Assembly (NCBI GenBank): GCA_000611775.1
Contig: KK106984.1
Coordinates: 2,687,246 to 2,751,245, forward strand
Length of the DNA: 64,000 bases
Direction of reading: 5' to 3'
DNA from: Umbilicaria muhlenbergii
Lineage: Eukaryota > Ascomycota > Lecanoromycetes > Umbilicariales > Umbilicariaceae
The position numbers and the translations under genes are program-made. The notes under the pieces are model-generated. The model made no database searches. It saw only the letters and a list, made by a program, of their open reading frames with translations, and was not told the DNA's origin. Positions 35,617 through 47,990 of the stretch are shown here, piece by piece. How positions within the stretch are numbered: the first letter of the stretch is position 1; the number at the start of each line of letters is the position of its first letter.

Positions 35617-38600
35617 CATAATCAAAGACATGAAGAGCTCAGCAGCAGGTCAACATCAATAAAATGAAAAAACAGCTGAATGAAAAAGAAGATTTAATGA
35701 ATCACATGAGTAGTTTAATGAATGAAGGTCAAGGTTCATTAAATGTGAAGAAGTTAAAAGATCATAAACCTCCTCTTTATCAAGAAGTGAATATTGCACT
35801 TTTAAAAGTGAACAACTTCTTATGCAATATCAGAAGAGAAGAGGTTGTTATTAACATTATTAACATTCATGAAATTAATTACTTAATAAAGAACTGAAAA
35901 AACTTCTGTCTGCTGCTGCAAGATGAAATGAAGCTGAATCAGAGAGTAAAGGAAAAATTACCACATCAGTATTAAAAATTTGCAGAGGTTTTCAGCAAGA
36001 TGACATCAAATCAGCTGCCTCTACATAAGAATAAAATGAATCACAACATTATTCTGAAAGATGAAAACAACCTGACCTTAAGCTCTTTATACAGTATGTC
36101 ATTGAAACAATTAAAGTTGATTAAAACTTATCTGAAGGATCATCTGAAGAAGAATTTCATAATTTTCAGTGATGCTTCTTATATTTCATCAGTTCTCTTT
36201 GCAAAGAAACCTGAAGAAGAGTGATGTTTTTATGTTGACTACTGAAAGCTCAATGCAATTATTAAGAAAAATAAGTACCTCTTATCTTTAATTAAGAAGA
36301 CCTTAACACAACTGATTAAAGTAAAAGTTTTTATTAAGTTAAATGTTAAGCAAGTGTTTTACTGAATACAGATGAAAAAGGCTGTTAAGGATTTAATCAT
36401 CTTTCAAATGAGGTACAGATCTTATAAATATAAGGTTTTATCATTTGATCTTTACAATAAACTCATCTTCTTTTAAAGATATATTAATGATGTTTTATTT
36501 AATTATCTGAATGATTTCTGCATAATTTATGTGAATAATATCTTAATCTACTCAGAGAATCTGTTGAAACATAATGCTCAAGTTAAAAAGATGCTTCAAT
36601 ATTTTAAGAAAGCAAGCTTATAAGTGAACATAAAAAAGAATGAGTTTGATGTTTAATTTATCAAGTTTCTGAGCTTCATCATCAGCATTAAAGATATTAT
36701 AATGAACTTAAACAAGATCTCTGTCATTAAGAACTGACTGTTATTAATATTAATTAAAGAAATTCAATTCTTTCTGAGATTCTGCAACTTTTATTATTGC
36801 TCATTAAAAAAATGAGGTCAAGTTGTACATCTGTTGATAAAACTGATCACAAAAGAAGCCTGACACCTCTTAAAAGAGCTGAAAATTCAAGTTTTTAAAA
36901 AGGCAAAAGAGCTTATGTTATCAGATACTGTTTAAGCTCACTACTCACCTTATTTGAAAACTTGAATAAAGACAGATGTCAGCAGTGAAGTTGTTATAAA
37001 AGTGCTCACTCAGCAACAAAAAGATGATAAATGAAAATTTGCAATTTACTTCTCAAAGACAATGTCACTTGAGGAAATGTGATATGAGATTCATGATAAA
37101 AAGATGTTAACAATTGTTAAAGCTCTTCAAGAATGACATGACATGTTATTAAGTTTATAAGCAGTCTCTTTTGTCATAATTACAGATCATCATGCTCTGA
37201 AGTACTTTATTATCAAGTGATTACTTAATTTACGGCAGGCTAAATGAGCTGATATTGTGACAGATTACAACTTTAAGATTACTTATCACTTAAAAACAGT
37301 CAACATCATTGCTGATGTCTTAACAAGAAAACACAGTGAGTTGATCACTCAGAAAGAAAAAAACATCACTGTATGAACATAATTATTTCTGAATTCTAAT
37401 TGTGTAATAACCGCAATAGATGAGGGTTCAGTGAATGTTGAGAGTGATTCATTAAATGAGATTGAACAAGTGAAAATTTTTTATCAGTTGATGAATCAGA
37501 TTCTGCAAGTCAACTGCTTTCATGAATCACTGAATCAGTACTATCAGATGACAAGAAAGAAGAAATGAAGCTGAAAGTTTTAAAACAACCTTCTCACATG
37601 ATTTGAAAAGTTCATGATGCTGAACATGAACACTTTGTGAACTCATTTAATTAATGAAGCTCATTCAACATCAGTGACAGCACACTCAGACAAGATTAAG
37701 ATGATAAAGTTATTATTAATTCAGTATTATTGACTGAATATGTCAAATGACTGTTCTACCTTTATTGTAAACTGTTAACCATGTTGTTAAATGCATGTAC
37801 TTTAAGATAAGATCTCAGGCTTACTTCATCTATTATTAATTGAAGATAAGTGCTAACAGCATGTCTCATTCAACTTTAAATCCTTTTCACAGGACAAGAA
37901 AGACTTTGACAACATATTTATTATTATTAATCACTTTAAAAAAAGAGCCTTCTCACTGTCATGTTAAAAGACAGTTACAGCAGCTTAAGCTGCATAATTA
38001 TATTATAAATACATCTGAAGAATTTATGAAACACTTGAAACAGCAACATCAGATTAAGGTTTTCAGTTCATTTCAGTATTAACAAATAAACTCTGCAAGC
38101 TTGTGAAGGTAAAGCAAAAGCTTTCAACAGCATATCATTCACAGACTGATGAAAGCACTGAGGTACTGAATTAATACATTAATCAACAACTTCACTCTTT
38201 TGTGAATCACTTTCAAGACAACTGATCAGACCTTTTATTAATAATGAACTTCACTCAAGTCATTCTCACTCATGAGTTTACAGGTATGTCATCTTATGAG
38301 TTAAAGTTGAAACAAATCCCTCATCTACACTTTCATTAAAAAGAGTGAATGCAATCCTCAGACACAGTGAAAGAGCAGCTCACATGTAAAAAGGCTTAAA
38401 TCTTTATCATCAGAATGCATGATGCTGTAAAATGAGCAAAGAGCAACCTGAAACAAGCTTAAAATAAAATGACAGATCAAGCAAATAAGCATTAAAAAGA
38501 ATTAAACTTCTTCATCAGAGATTAAATTTACATTACTTGAAAGAATTGAATCACTGAAAGATTTAACTTAAAGTTGAATCATCAAGTGACAGGCTCTTAT

Positions 38601-39097
38601 TGAATTTTTAATATAAAAGATCACTTTTATGTTCTGAAGCTATTTAAACACATGAAGATGAACAACATCTTTCATGCTGATTATTTAAAGAAGGCGGCAG
38701 ATGATTTAATGTTGAATTAAATTTAAAACTTAAAGTTACTGACTGAAGTTAATGATCACCCTGAGTACACAGTGAAAAAAATCTTAACAAGCTGAATTCA
38801 CAACAATGTCTTGCAATATCAAGTGACTTGAAAGGGATATGATTCAGACTCTGAATGATACAATATTAATGACTTTATAAGATCACTTTAAAAGGTAAAA
38901 AATTATCATGACTCTTATCTAAATGAGGCTGAGTCATCAAGAAGACTACAAGTTTGATTAAATATTTATAAATCAGATGAAGAGCTGAACCTGATGAATG
39001 AAGACAACATGACAGTCAATAAAGAACTCAAGAAGCAATCAAGATGAAAAACTTAAAATGAAAACTGAAGATAATCCTCCTGTCTAAAAAGAGATGA

Positions 39098-39304
39098 TGT
39101 TACAACATGATCAACTGACACTGACAGATATTGAATTACCTGATGTTAAATTAAATTAAAATTAGTGTGTCTTGACACTTTAATATTTATGTTGTGATTA
39201 CACTCACAAGACTGCTTCCTTCTTTATACTTTTTTAAATTCAAATAATTCACCTCTTGCAATGATTTTAAGCCTGCTTATAAAGTGAAATAGTTAACTGT
39301 AACA
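39098..39304 (+). repeat. Gyp2-a 3' LTR
   Basis: 207 bp, TGTTACAACATGATCAACTG to TTAACTGTAACA. A purine-rich tract (AAAAAGAGATGA) abuts it on the left, as expected for a polypurine tract. Confidence 0.9.
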
Positions 39305-40752
39305 CTTTAAAGTGTTGCATCAATATTTTATTAATTATGAATTCAGAGGTGTTCATTTCAACCTTCATGAGTTTATTTTCATTAAAATAATGCAGTAATG
39401 AAGTACTCATGAAGATCTTCTTCAGAGTTTTAAACACTTTCAATACAGCTTCTGAAAGTGAAAAGAAGCAGATATGATGTTTTCTTATTATAATTCTTTT
39501 TTAACTTGTGAACTGCATGCTGAGTAACTTGTGTTAAATTTTTATAATGAGGTTAAGCTGCTCTGCTTTCCTCTTATATTTTGATGAAAAGCAGTTCATT
39601 GATCAGAAGAAGAATCTGATACAACTTTAATCTTCTTTTTATCTTTTTGTTTTCAGAAGGTTTAACAATGATGCTGTAATTCATGAATAATCTCTTATAA
39701 ACCTTCAAAAGAAGTTGATGAAGTTTAAAAAAATCTGCAATTCATGAATGTTCTTCAAAGGCAGTCATTCTTTAATAATTTAAATTTTCTTCAAGTTCAT
39801 ATATATGCTTTTTGTGTTGATCTTAAATTCTAGGAAGTTCACTTCTGTTGCATTAAATGAGCATTTGCTGATCTTAAGGTGAAGATCATGATGTTGTAAT
39901 GCAGTTAATACTTGTCATACATACCTCTTATGCTTAAATTCATCTTTACTGAAGATCAGGACATTATTTAAATAAATCATGCAAATTATATTAAAAAACT
40001 CATTAAAAGCCTTATCAATAAAGACCTGAAATGTAACAGGAGCATTCATGAGATTAAAAAACATAATAAAATATTCATACAAGTTGAATCATGTTTAAAA
40101 AGCTGTTTTTCACTCATCTTCAGTCTTAATTCATACTTGATTATATGCATTCTTGCAGTTCAGCTTCATGAATTTCTTGACTCTTTATAAATGATTCAAC
40201 ATATCTAATATAAATGATAAGAGATAACAGTTCTTAATAATAATGTCATTTAACTGCTTATAATTAATGATCAGTCACAGGCTTTCATCTGATTTAAGCA
40301 TGAATATGACAGATGAAGCTGCAGGTGATATTAATTTACAAATAATATTAATTTTCATCATGTCATGCAAGTATACCTTCAACATATTGAGTTCAGTTGA
40401 AGACATTGAGTATAACTTTCTGAAAAAAGGTTGTTGACCTGGTTTTAAGTTAATAACATGATCATGAGAGCCTTTTTCAAGCAGGAATTACTTTTCAGCT
40501 GCTTAAAAAATGTCTGCATACTTATAATATTTAAGTGATAATGTGTTGTACACATTATTACTTTTGTTATACTGTAATGAGTTCATCTGAAGAGTATATT
40601 TTTTCATATCAGTCATTAAATCTGTCAGCTTAATGAAGTGATCAGTAATAATGAGATTGTTCATACATAAAACATTCTTTAAAGTCTTCTTCTCACTGAC
40701 AGTGAATACTTAATACATGATAATATGTTTTAACTTTCTTCATAGGAATTTA
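39305..40752 (-). pseudogene. Gyp5-c protease linker, RT and start of RNase H (fossil)
   Basis: Minus strand. Blocks KNVLCMNNLIITDHFIKLTD (near 40650) and DHVINLKPGQQPFFRKLY (about 40420-40475) match Gyp5-b. RT follows with a YLNNVLI core near 39965-39990 and the RNase H start (about 39440-39310, NTSEFIINKILMQH). RNase H continues at 27285 beyond Gyp2-a with LLITYYSKKLLNTET. Broken. Confidence 0.75.
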
Positions 40753-40980
40753 TGTCACGGGTTAATAACAATTTAAAACTCATATAAGGTATATACTCTG
40801 TAAGTGACTTAACAGTGTTAATGAGTCACATGAAAACTCTGCACTGCTTAATCTCACCTTCATTCCTTAGTTATTAGTTTTATATAATTAGGATCATATA
40901 ACCTTTATACATTTATATCTCATGCTGTCATGAACCTCAATTATACTTCCCTTTCTAGTAAGAGACATTATAATCTCACA
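40753..40980 (+). repeat. Gyp1-b 5' LTR
   Basis: 228 bp, TGTCACGGGTTAATAACAAT to TATAATCTCACA, followed by a leader (GTTTTAATAACTTTACC) also found next to the Gyp1-a 5' LTR on the minus strand near 8170-8188. Confidence 0.9.
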
Positions 40981-43900
40981 GTTTTAATAACTTTACCTTT
41001 CAAAGAATGATGGCCTGAGATAAGATGCAGACTTGAAATCAACTACATCAAACTTCTGAAGCAGAATGAGACATGATGATGAAGAATTAATAAAATGATC
41101 ATGAAACATCACTCCTTTCTTCTGATATCAGTGAAGTGAACCTCATGAGTGAAGGATCCTCAGGTGAAACAGTGCACAACATTAATAATGAGATCATGCA
41201 AGTGAGATAATAATGAGATGAACTTTTAAAGCAACAAGAGTTACAACAGCTCTGAACAGAAGTTTTAACATTATGAATTAATTTACTTAAAGATCCTGTC
41301 ACCCGTGTTGATACCTCAGCTGATAAATTCCTCAACTTGATGAATGCTGAGTTTATAACAAGCAAGCACTACGCTGATGAAATGCTATTAATACAAAATG
41401 TATAATCAAGAATTCAGGCAAAGGAGTTGCTATTATAATCATTAGCAATTTAGCAAGTTAACTCTGACTCAGTTTTTAGCACTTTTAGCGCTCTGAGCTT
41501 CTGATCTCATGTCTCAGCTAACAGCTGCTCTTAGCACCCTCTGAGCACTTTGAGCTCAACCTTAAATCTTGAGCAAAACATCAAAATTTTGTGATAAAAA
41601 AACAATTATTAAAACAATTGTTTAAACAAGTACACACACAGTGTTATAATAACAGTAAAACTTATAATAAGTAAACTTTTGCTAAAATTCACTTTTCTGC
41701 AATAAAAAATCATGATTTGTTGAGTCTGAAAGCACTGTATAAGTGTTGAGTTCTGAATATTTAAAGAACTTCAAGATTTTCACCACTTAAAAATTTACAC
41801 ACTTTAATAACTTTTGCACCTCAACAGATATGAAGAAACTTTCAATGCATAAATTATAAAAAACAGTATTATCTATTAATGTTAAATTAAAAGTTTCTTC
41901 ATAACTGCAGTTGTTGTTAAGTTATATTTAATTCAAGTCTTCAATAGTGAAAAATCTTTCAAAAAAAGTCACATACTTTGAATAACTATTGCGCTTTTAT
42001 ACTTATAATATAACTTTCAGTTTATAAGTTGTAGAAAATAAGCTGTTTAAGAGTTTTCTTATACAAACTTTCTTTTTATGTGTTGTTGTTGTTGAGTTAT
42101 TCAAAAAGGCATTAAAAGTCTGTTTATTAATGTTGTGATTTTCACCACTGAAAGTTTAAAATCAATGTAACTTTTTAACAACAACAGTTATAAAAAAAAC
42201 TTTAAGTTATAAAACTGTTAAATAGCTTCTTAAAGTGTAAGATTTGTATGAGCTCATTTACTGCTCAGAGAGTGCTCTGAGCGCATAAAGTACTATTAAC
42301 TAAAACCTTATTTTTGAGCGGGCTGTCAAATTGCAGATGTATCATGACAAGAACATGAAAGAGCACTTGAATTAAATGTGAGATGCAAGAAATACCTTTC
42401 ATTTTAACTCAGCTGATTTCCCTCATGAGGAGGATAAGGTGATTTACATCATGTAATACTTAAAGAGTGAACCAAAGGAGGCGTGACTGTGAGATGATGA
42501 GATTAAAAATTATTTCACTGTTACTTGAGATGATTTTATGAAATTCCTGCTCAACATTATTGAGGACCCTGTGAATCATCAGTTTCACATCACTCAGCTG
42601 TATAATAATGCTGTTCAATTACCTCATCAATCAGTTTAAGCTTTCAATAGTTATTTAAGCACCTTGAAAGCTCAGTTACCTTCTTACAGTGAAGAGCACA
42701 TAAGGACTCACTTTTTCACAAAATTGAAACTTAAGATTCAGGCAGCCTTGATGAATTATCAGAACTTACTCACAACTTAAAAAAAATCATCATCTTAATT
42801 ATGCACTTGAAGAATAACTTATGTTTGAGAGGTGCTGCAAAATCAAAAGCAAATTTTAATATAATAATCATCTTCAGTTGTAAACCTGAGCTGTCATTAA
42901 AGTTTACTGAGAATAAGGATCATAAGCCTGATGAGAGCAAGATAAAAAGCAAGTGAGATAATAAACATGAAAGCAGATCAATGAAGACTCCTGAAATAAA
43001 AAACTTATCACATGTGACTTATTGAAATTATAATCAGAAGAGACATTATTCCTTTAATTATTCACAGCCTGTGAAAAACTCAGACTTAAATAAGACCCTG
43101 ATTGCAGCTGTTTCAACATCAAAAAATGAAAACACTTCAGTGAAGACTTCATATCATTGAAGTGCTGAACAAAAGTAGCCTCAGAGTTTAATTTAATTGT
43201 TGATGAACAAGTTCTTTACAATGATGATGTCATACTCATGCAAGCCTTATTGAACACAGGAGCTGAAGTCAATGTGATTTTACAACATTTTATTATTGAG
43301 TATCAATTGACTCATATGAAGGGCTTGTTGCCTCAATCTTAATTCTTAAATGATCAGAAGACTTACTGCTTCAGTGCTTATCATGTGTGTTATTAGCTTA
43401 CTGACAGTTGAGGATAATCTCATGAATGTAAATATGTGTTTTATACTTTAAATAAGTCAGGATCACCTCTTATCCTTGAACTTTTCACATTGAAAACTGA
43501 GCATGTGTGAATCAACTGCAGAATGAAGGCGTGATGCTTCAACATTAAGAAGCAGTTTATTGAGTTACAGTCACTTAATGAATTCATAAAAGAGATTCAA
43601 GATCACTCTGCTGTTTATGTCATGATATGAGTCAGTCTGAGTGATGACGCTGCATCAGAGGTGTGCATATAAAGTGTTGATATAACATAAGCTTTACCTG
43701 AGGAATACATTAATTATATGAATGTATTCTCAACAGAGAATGCTGACCTCCTTTCATCTCATAAGATCAATGATCATGCAATTGATTTAAATGACACAGA
43801 TTCATCTTATGACCCTTTGTATAATCTCTTCAATACTGAGCTAAAGGTGTTATGAGAATACCTGAATAATGTCTTAACAAAAGGTTGAATTTATCATTTC

Positions 43901-46900
43901 ATGAGCTCTGCAGGAGCACTCATTCTTTTTGTTTTAAAAAAAGATGAAGAGCTGCACTTATGCATTGATTATTAAAGGTTGAATAAAATGATCATCAAGA
44001 ACAAACACCTGTTACCTTTTATAAATGAAACATTGAATCAGCTTAATGAAACTAAGTTATTTATGAAGCTAAATTTAAAGAATGCTTATCATCATATTCA
44101 CATAAAGGAGGGTGATGAGTGAAAAATGATGTTTTACATGCATTACAGTCACTTTGAGTATATAATCATGTCTTTCAGATTGATCAACACTTCAGTTACA
44201 TTTCAAGTTTACATCAACTGAGCATTAACAGGACTTGTGAATGTCTTTTGTGTTATTTATTTAAATGACATCCTTATATACTCAGGATCATCAGTGAAAC
44301 ACTGAGAGCACATTAAGCAGGTGCTAGACAGACTTCATTGATTTCAACTGTATATAAACCTTAAGAAGTGTGAATTCTTTATTACAAAGGTGAAATTCTT
44401 AAAGTTTATTATCACTACTGAAGGCGTAGTGATGAACTCATGATGAGTGAACATCATATGAGACTGATCAGTATTAAGAACTTTTCAGGAAGTACAAGTC
44501 TTCCTGAGCTTTATGAACTTTTATAGACGCTTTATTAAATGTTATTCACAAGTTGCAGCCCCCTTAACAAACCTTATGAAAGATAACAAGAATGAAAAGA
44601 AGTTTAAGTCTTTTAAATTTTCAAGTGATGCAAAAGTGATGTTTAATCATCTTCATGAGGTCTTTACAATAGTGCTCATCCTGATTCACTTTGATTCAAA
44701 GTTATGAATACAGGTGAAAATGAATGCATTAATCATTAAACTCACTGACATCCTGTCTCAGCTGTTGAATAACAGGAAGTGACATTTAATTGTATTTTAA
44801 TTAAGAAAGCTGTCTCCTTTAAAGACTTAATATGAAACTCATGATCAAGAGCTTCTTGCCATCATTATGATGTTTAAACACTGATGACACTACCTCAAAG
44901 GCAGTTGTCATATCATAGAGGTATTAACTGATCATAACAATTTATGAGGATTTATGAACATGAAGGAATTGAATGACAGGCAAGCATGATGAGTAATAAA
45001 GCTCACTACTTTTGATTTTAATATTTTGCATCAGTTTGAAAAAATCAATCCTGCTGATGTGCTGTCAAGGTGATCAGACTATGAAGATGTTAAAGAGGTG
45101 AATGAAATCATGAAGAAATTACTCTTAACATTTCAGAGAAAGTTAATCACTCTTGTGAATGTATTCTCACTCAGATATGCCTTTATTGTTGAGCAGTTGC
45201 TCATAAGAGCGGGGAGAATGATCAGAATTAAAAACCTTAAACTTCAGAAAAAATGCTGAAAAAGTGATGACAAAACATTTACTTATAATGATTATGATGT
45301 AACTGTGAAACAGCTTAACCCTGTCACTGAAACTGTTGATTGTAAACAACTTGTTTCACATGTGATGATAAGAGATCTTGTCATTCATGAAACAGCTGAT
45401 GAAAGCCTGAGTTTACCTCTGAGAAATTTAATTCAAACTCTACAAAATGATGATTCATTTGTAGAAGTGACATACAACACTGATTGTACATCAGTGAAGT
45501 GCAAGGTTAAAGCTGAAAGTCTTTAAAGGTTTAACTCTGAAGGCCTTTTATTTCATGAGGAACAAATATACATTCTGAAAGAAAAGTCAATAAAAGTAAA
45601 GATTTTAAAACATCATCATGATGATGTCTTGACAGAGTATTTCAGGGTAGAAAGAATCCTTAAATTGATTGATCACAAATATTATTGAATTGATATGAGT
45701 CAAGATGTTAAAGATTATGTTGCATCATGTGACATCTGTCAAAGGATGAAAGTGTTTAAACATTATTTTTATGATGAGCTACAGGCGCTGCCTCAGCCAG
45801 AAGAATCATGACAATAAGTCATAATGAATTTTATCATCAACTTGCTGTCAAGTAAGTGCAAGAGTTGTATTTATGATGTGATCTTAATGATTATGAATCA
45901 GTATACAAAAATAACTTGATATATTTAAATCATGAAAATGATTACAACAACAGAGTTGACTGACTTGTTTTATGAGGAAATAATATGTTGATTTAATGTA
46001 CTGAAAGGGGTTGTCTCTGATTAAAGATTAATTTTCACAAGCACTTTCTGATTGAAAATGTGCTATTATTTAAGAATAAAGTATCAGCTAAGCACTGCCT
46101 TTCACTTGCAGATGAATAAACAAACAGAATAACAGAATTAAACCTTAAAACATTATCTTCATTATTATTACTCAGATGAACAAGACAACTGAATAAATCT
46201 TTTACTCTTAACAGAATTCACTTACAATAATGAAATACAAACATCAATAAAGTGCAGCTCTTTTTATGTCATGTATGCTTATCATTCAGAAGTAAGATTT
46301 AAAGTTGAGGATGATTTCAGAAAAAAAGAGGTACCTGCAGTTAAAAACTGAGTGAAATAATTTCATGACATACAGGAAGTGCTGTCACAATGATGAAAAA
46401 ATATAATTAAATCTCAGGCAAAATATTATGATGTTAAACATAAACTCAAGACTTATAATGTGAGAGACTTGATAATGTTATTTATGAAGAACTTATGACA
46501 GAAGTGCTTAAACAGAAAACTGTTTCATAAATTCATTAAATTATTTCAAGTTGAAGACTTAATAGAGAAGCAGATTTACAGGTTAACTTTATCATTCATT
46601 TATTAAATTTATAATGTCTTTCATGTCTTTTACTTGAAGTCTTATCAGTGCAGAGCTGATGATGACTTTAAATTATTACTGTCACCTTCAGAGTTAATTG
46701 ATGATGAAGAAGAATATAAAGTTGAAGAGATTTTAAATCACTGAAAATTCAAGAACAAAATCCTGTACAAAGTGAAATGAAAAGGTTGATCAGAAGAATA
46801 TGATCAATGAGTGTTAAAAAAGAACTTAAAAGGTGTGCAGGAAATGCATGTAATCTTTAATAATAAATTAAAAGAGTGCAGAAGAAAGTGATCAAGAAAG

Positions 46901-46985
46901 ATTTAATTAATATCATAAGAACACTTTTTCCTGATTTTTCTCAAGAGGTTTTACAGATTTTATTAAGACTTTATAAGTGATTTAC
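40981..46985 (+). pseudogene. Gyp1-b gag-pol remains with chromodomain
   Basis: Gag (about 41000-43100, with a zinc-knuckle region near 43020-43070), protease region (43150-43650), RT with a YLND core at about 44255-44270, the RT-RNase H junction open stretch 44513-44707 (MNFYRRFIKCYSQVAAPLTN), integrase (45540-46400) and a chromodomain at about 46715-46860 with ILYKVK. It is collinear with Gyp1-a on the opposite strand. The last block shared with Gyp1-a is the stretch near 46930-46985. Broken in many places. Confidence 0.8.
41438..42339 (+). mobile_element. TAX2: 902-bp TA-type MITE with clean target duplication
   Basis: Inserted in Gyp1-b gag. Ends are ATCATTAGCAATTTAGCAAG and GGCTGTCAAATTGCAGATG, giving a short inverted terminal repeat around GCAATTT. 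TA lies at both edges (41436-41437, 42340-42341). The Gyp1-a gag at about 7716-7740 shows the same site empty, with one TA and only transition differences. This fixes the ends and argues for Tc1/mariner-type transposition. No coding sequence. Confidence 0.85.
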
Positions 46986-47134
46986 AGCAAGAGTCATGAG
47001 TGATAAGTTCATTAAAGAAGATGAATCTTCAACAAAGTATAAAAGAATCATAATATTATTTCTGTCACAACAGCAGATCAAAGCAGGAAAAAGAATTATT
47101 ATATAAAATCAACAAAACATCAATAAAGAATTAT

Positions 47135-47990
47135 TTACTTCTCATCATCATTATCATCTTTCTTTTCATCTTTTTTATTCTTTTTCAGTTTCTCTGACCC
47201 CTCTGACCTCTTGAAAGGAGAAAAATCTTCATCATCATCATTTATAAAGTGACTGTCAGGATGGAAGTCCTGATCTGAGATGAAAAGATGAGACAGGATG
47301 AGATGAGATACAGAATCAAGCAGTAATTCTGTCCTCTGAGATCAGAACAGGAGTCTCATCTTGTTTTATTTCTTAATCTCAGTGAAATCCTGATCACATG
47401 ACTTCTTATATATGACTGTCAGTGGTTTTGAGACACGGGGAAAGGTTAATTCAGACACAGAGAAATTAATACATTGTAACAATTCATTATAATGATCTAG
47501 ACTATCAATCTATCTTAATGACTTTAATTTTAATCATTTTCTTTGCAGCTGTCTCTTGTTACTCAAGACATATTCTAGTCTTGCTCTTGAGTTGATTGAT
47601 GTTTTCATGAGTATGAAACTCAAGCTTAATGATTTATCATGCTGACTTGATAGAATTGATAACTCATTTAAGTCTTCAGTTACATCAGCAACATTCTGTA
47701 GCTTTGCAGGTGATCTCATATGATTAACATTAAATAATAATGCTTAAAGCTCATCATCATTCAGCTCATTCACATCATAATTCTCATTCATTAACTCCTC
47801 AGTATCACTGCTTCTTATTAGACAGACAATAATATATTACATTAAATAACATACCTGAATACTTCAATGACTCATTGTTTTTCTCTCTTATGTGTTGACA
47901 TATATCCTCCTTCACCTTTATGTCTGACATTTGATGCATCACCTTCATCATGTGATAAAGAAATGTGAGTAAGACTCTCAGCATCATTCA
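47135..47990 (-). pseudogene. Unrecognised cargo gene with acidic, lysine-rich C-terminal tail
   Basis: The minus strand ends in an open run of about 45 codons (47275-47135), including HFINDDDEDFSPFKRSEGS and a charged end of alternating lysines and acidic residues before TAA at 47135-47137. Upstream, 47719-47534 is open (SPAKLQNVADVTEDLNELSI) and 47990-47800 has coding-like sequence. An intron between 47530 and 47290 is possible. I do not know the family; the tail resembles those of many nuclear proteins. It lies downstream of, and in the same direction as, the hAT transposase, and could be a 3' extension of that gene. Confidence 0.35.

Larger units (their letters stand above)
27286..39304 (+). 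mobile_element. Gyp2-a: chromodomain gypsy element interrupted by Gyp3-b (fossil)
   Basis: Two 207-bp LTRs (27286-27492, 39098-39304) with a perfect target duplication CTTTA (27281-27285, 39305-39309). Its gag (27493-29000, zinc-knuckle remnant near 28930-28990) and protease region lie left of Gyp3-b. RT (YVNN core about 36525-36545), RNase H, integrase and C-terminal domain lie right of it. It is collinear with Gyp2-b, which is not interrupted. The RNase H frame of the Gyp5-c host resumes across the site. Without Gyp3-b it is about 6.1 kb. Many breaks. Confidence 0.9.

Noticed and set aside
47432-47450. CAGTGGTTTTGAGACACG as a hAT terminal repeat
   Set aside because: It resembles some hAT ends, but no inverted partner was found upstream of the transposase start.
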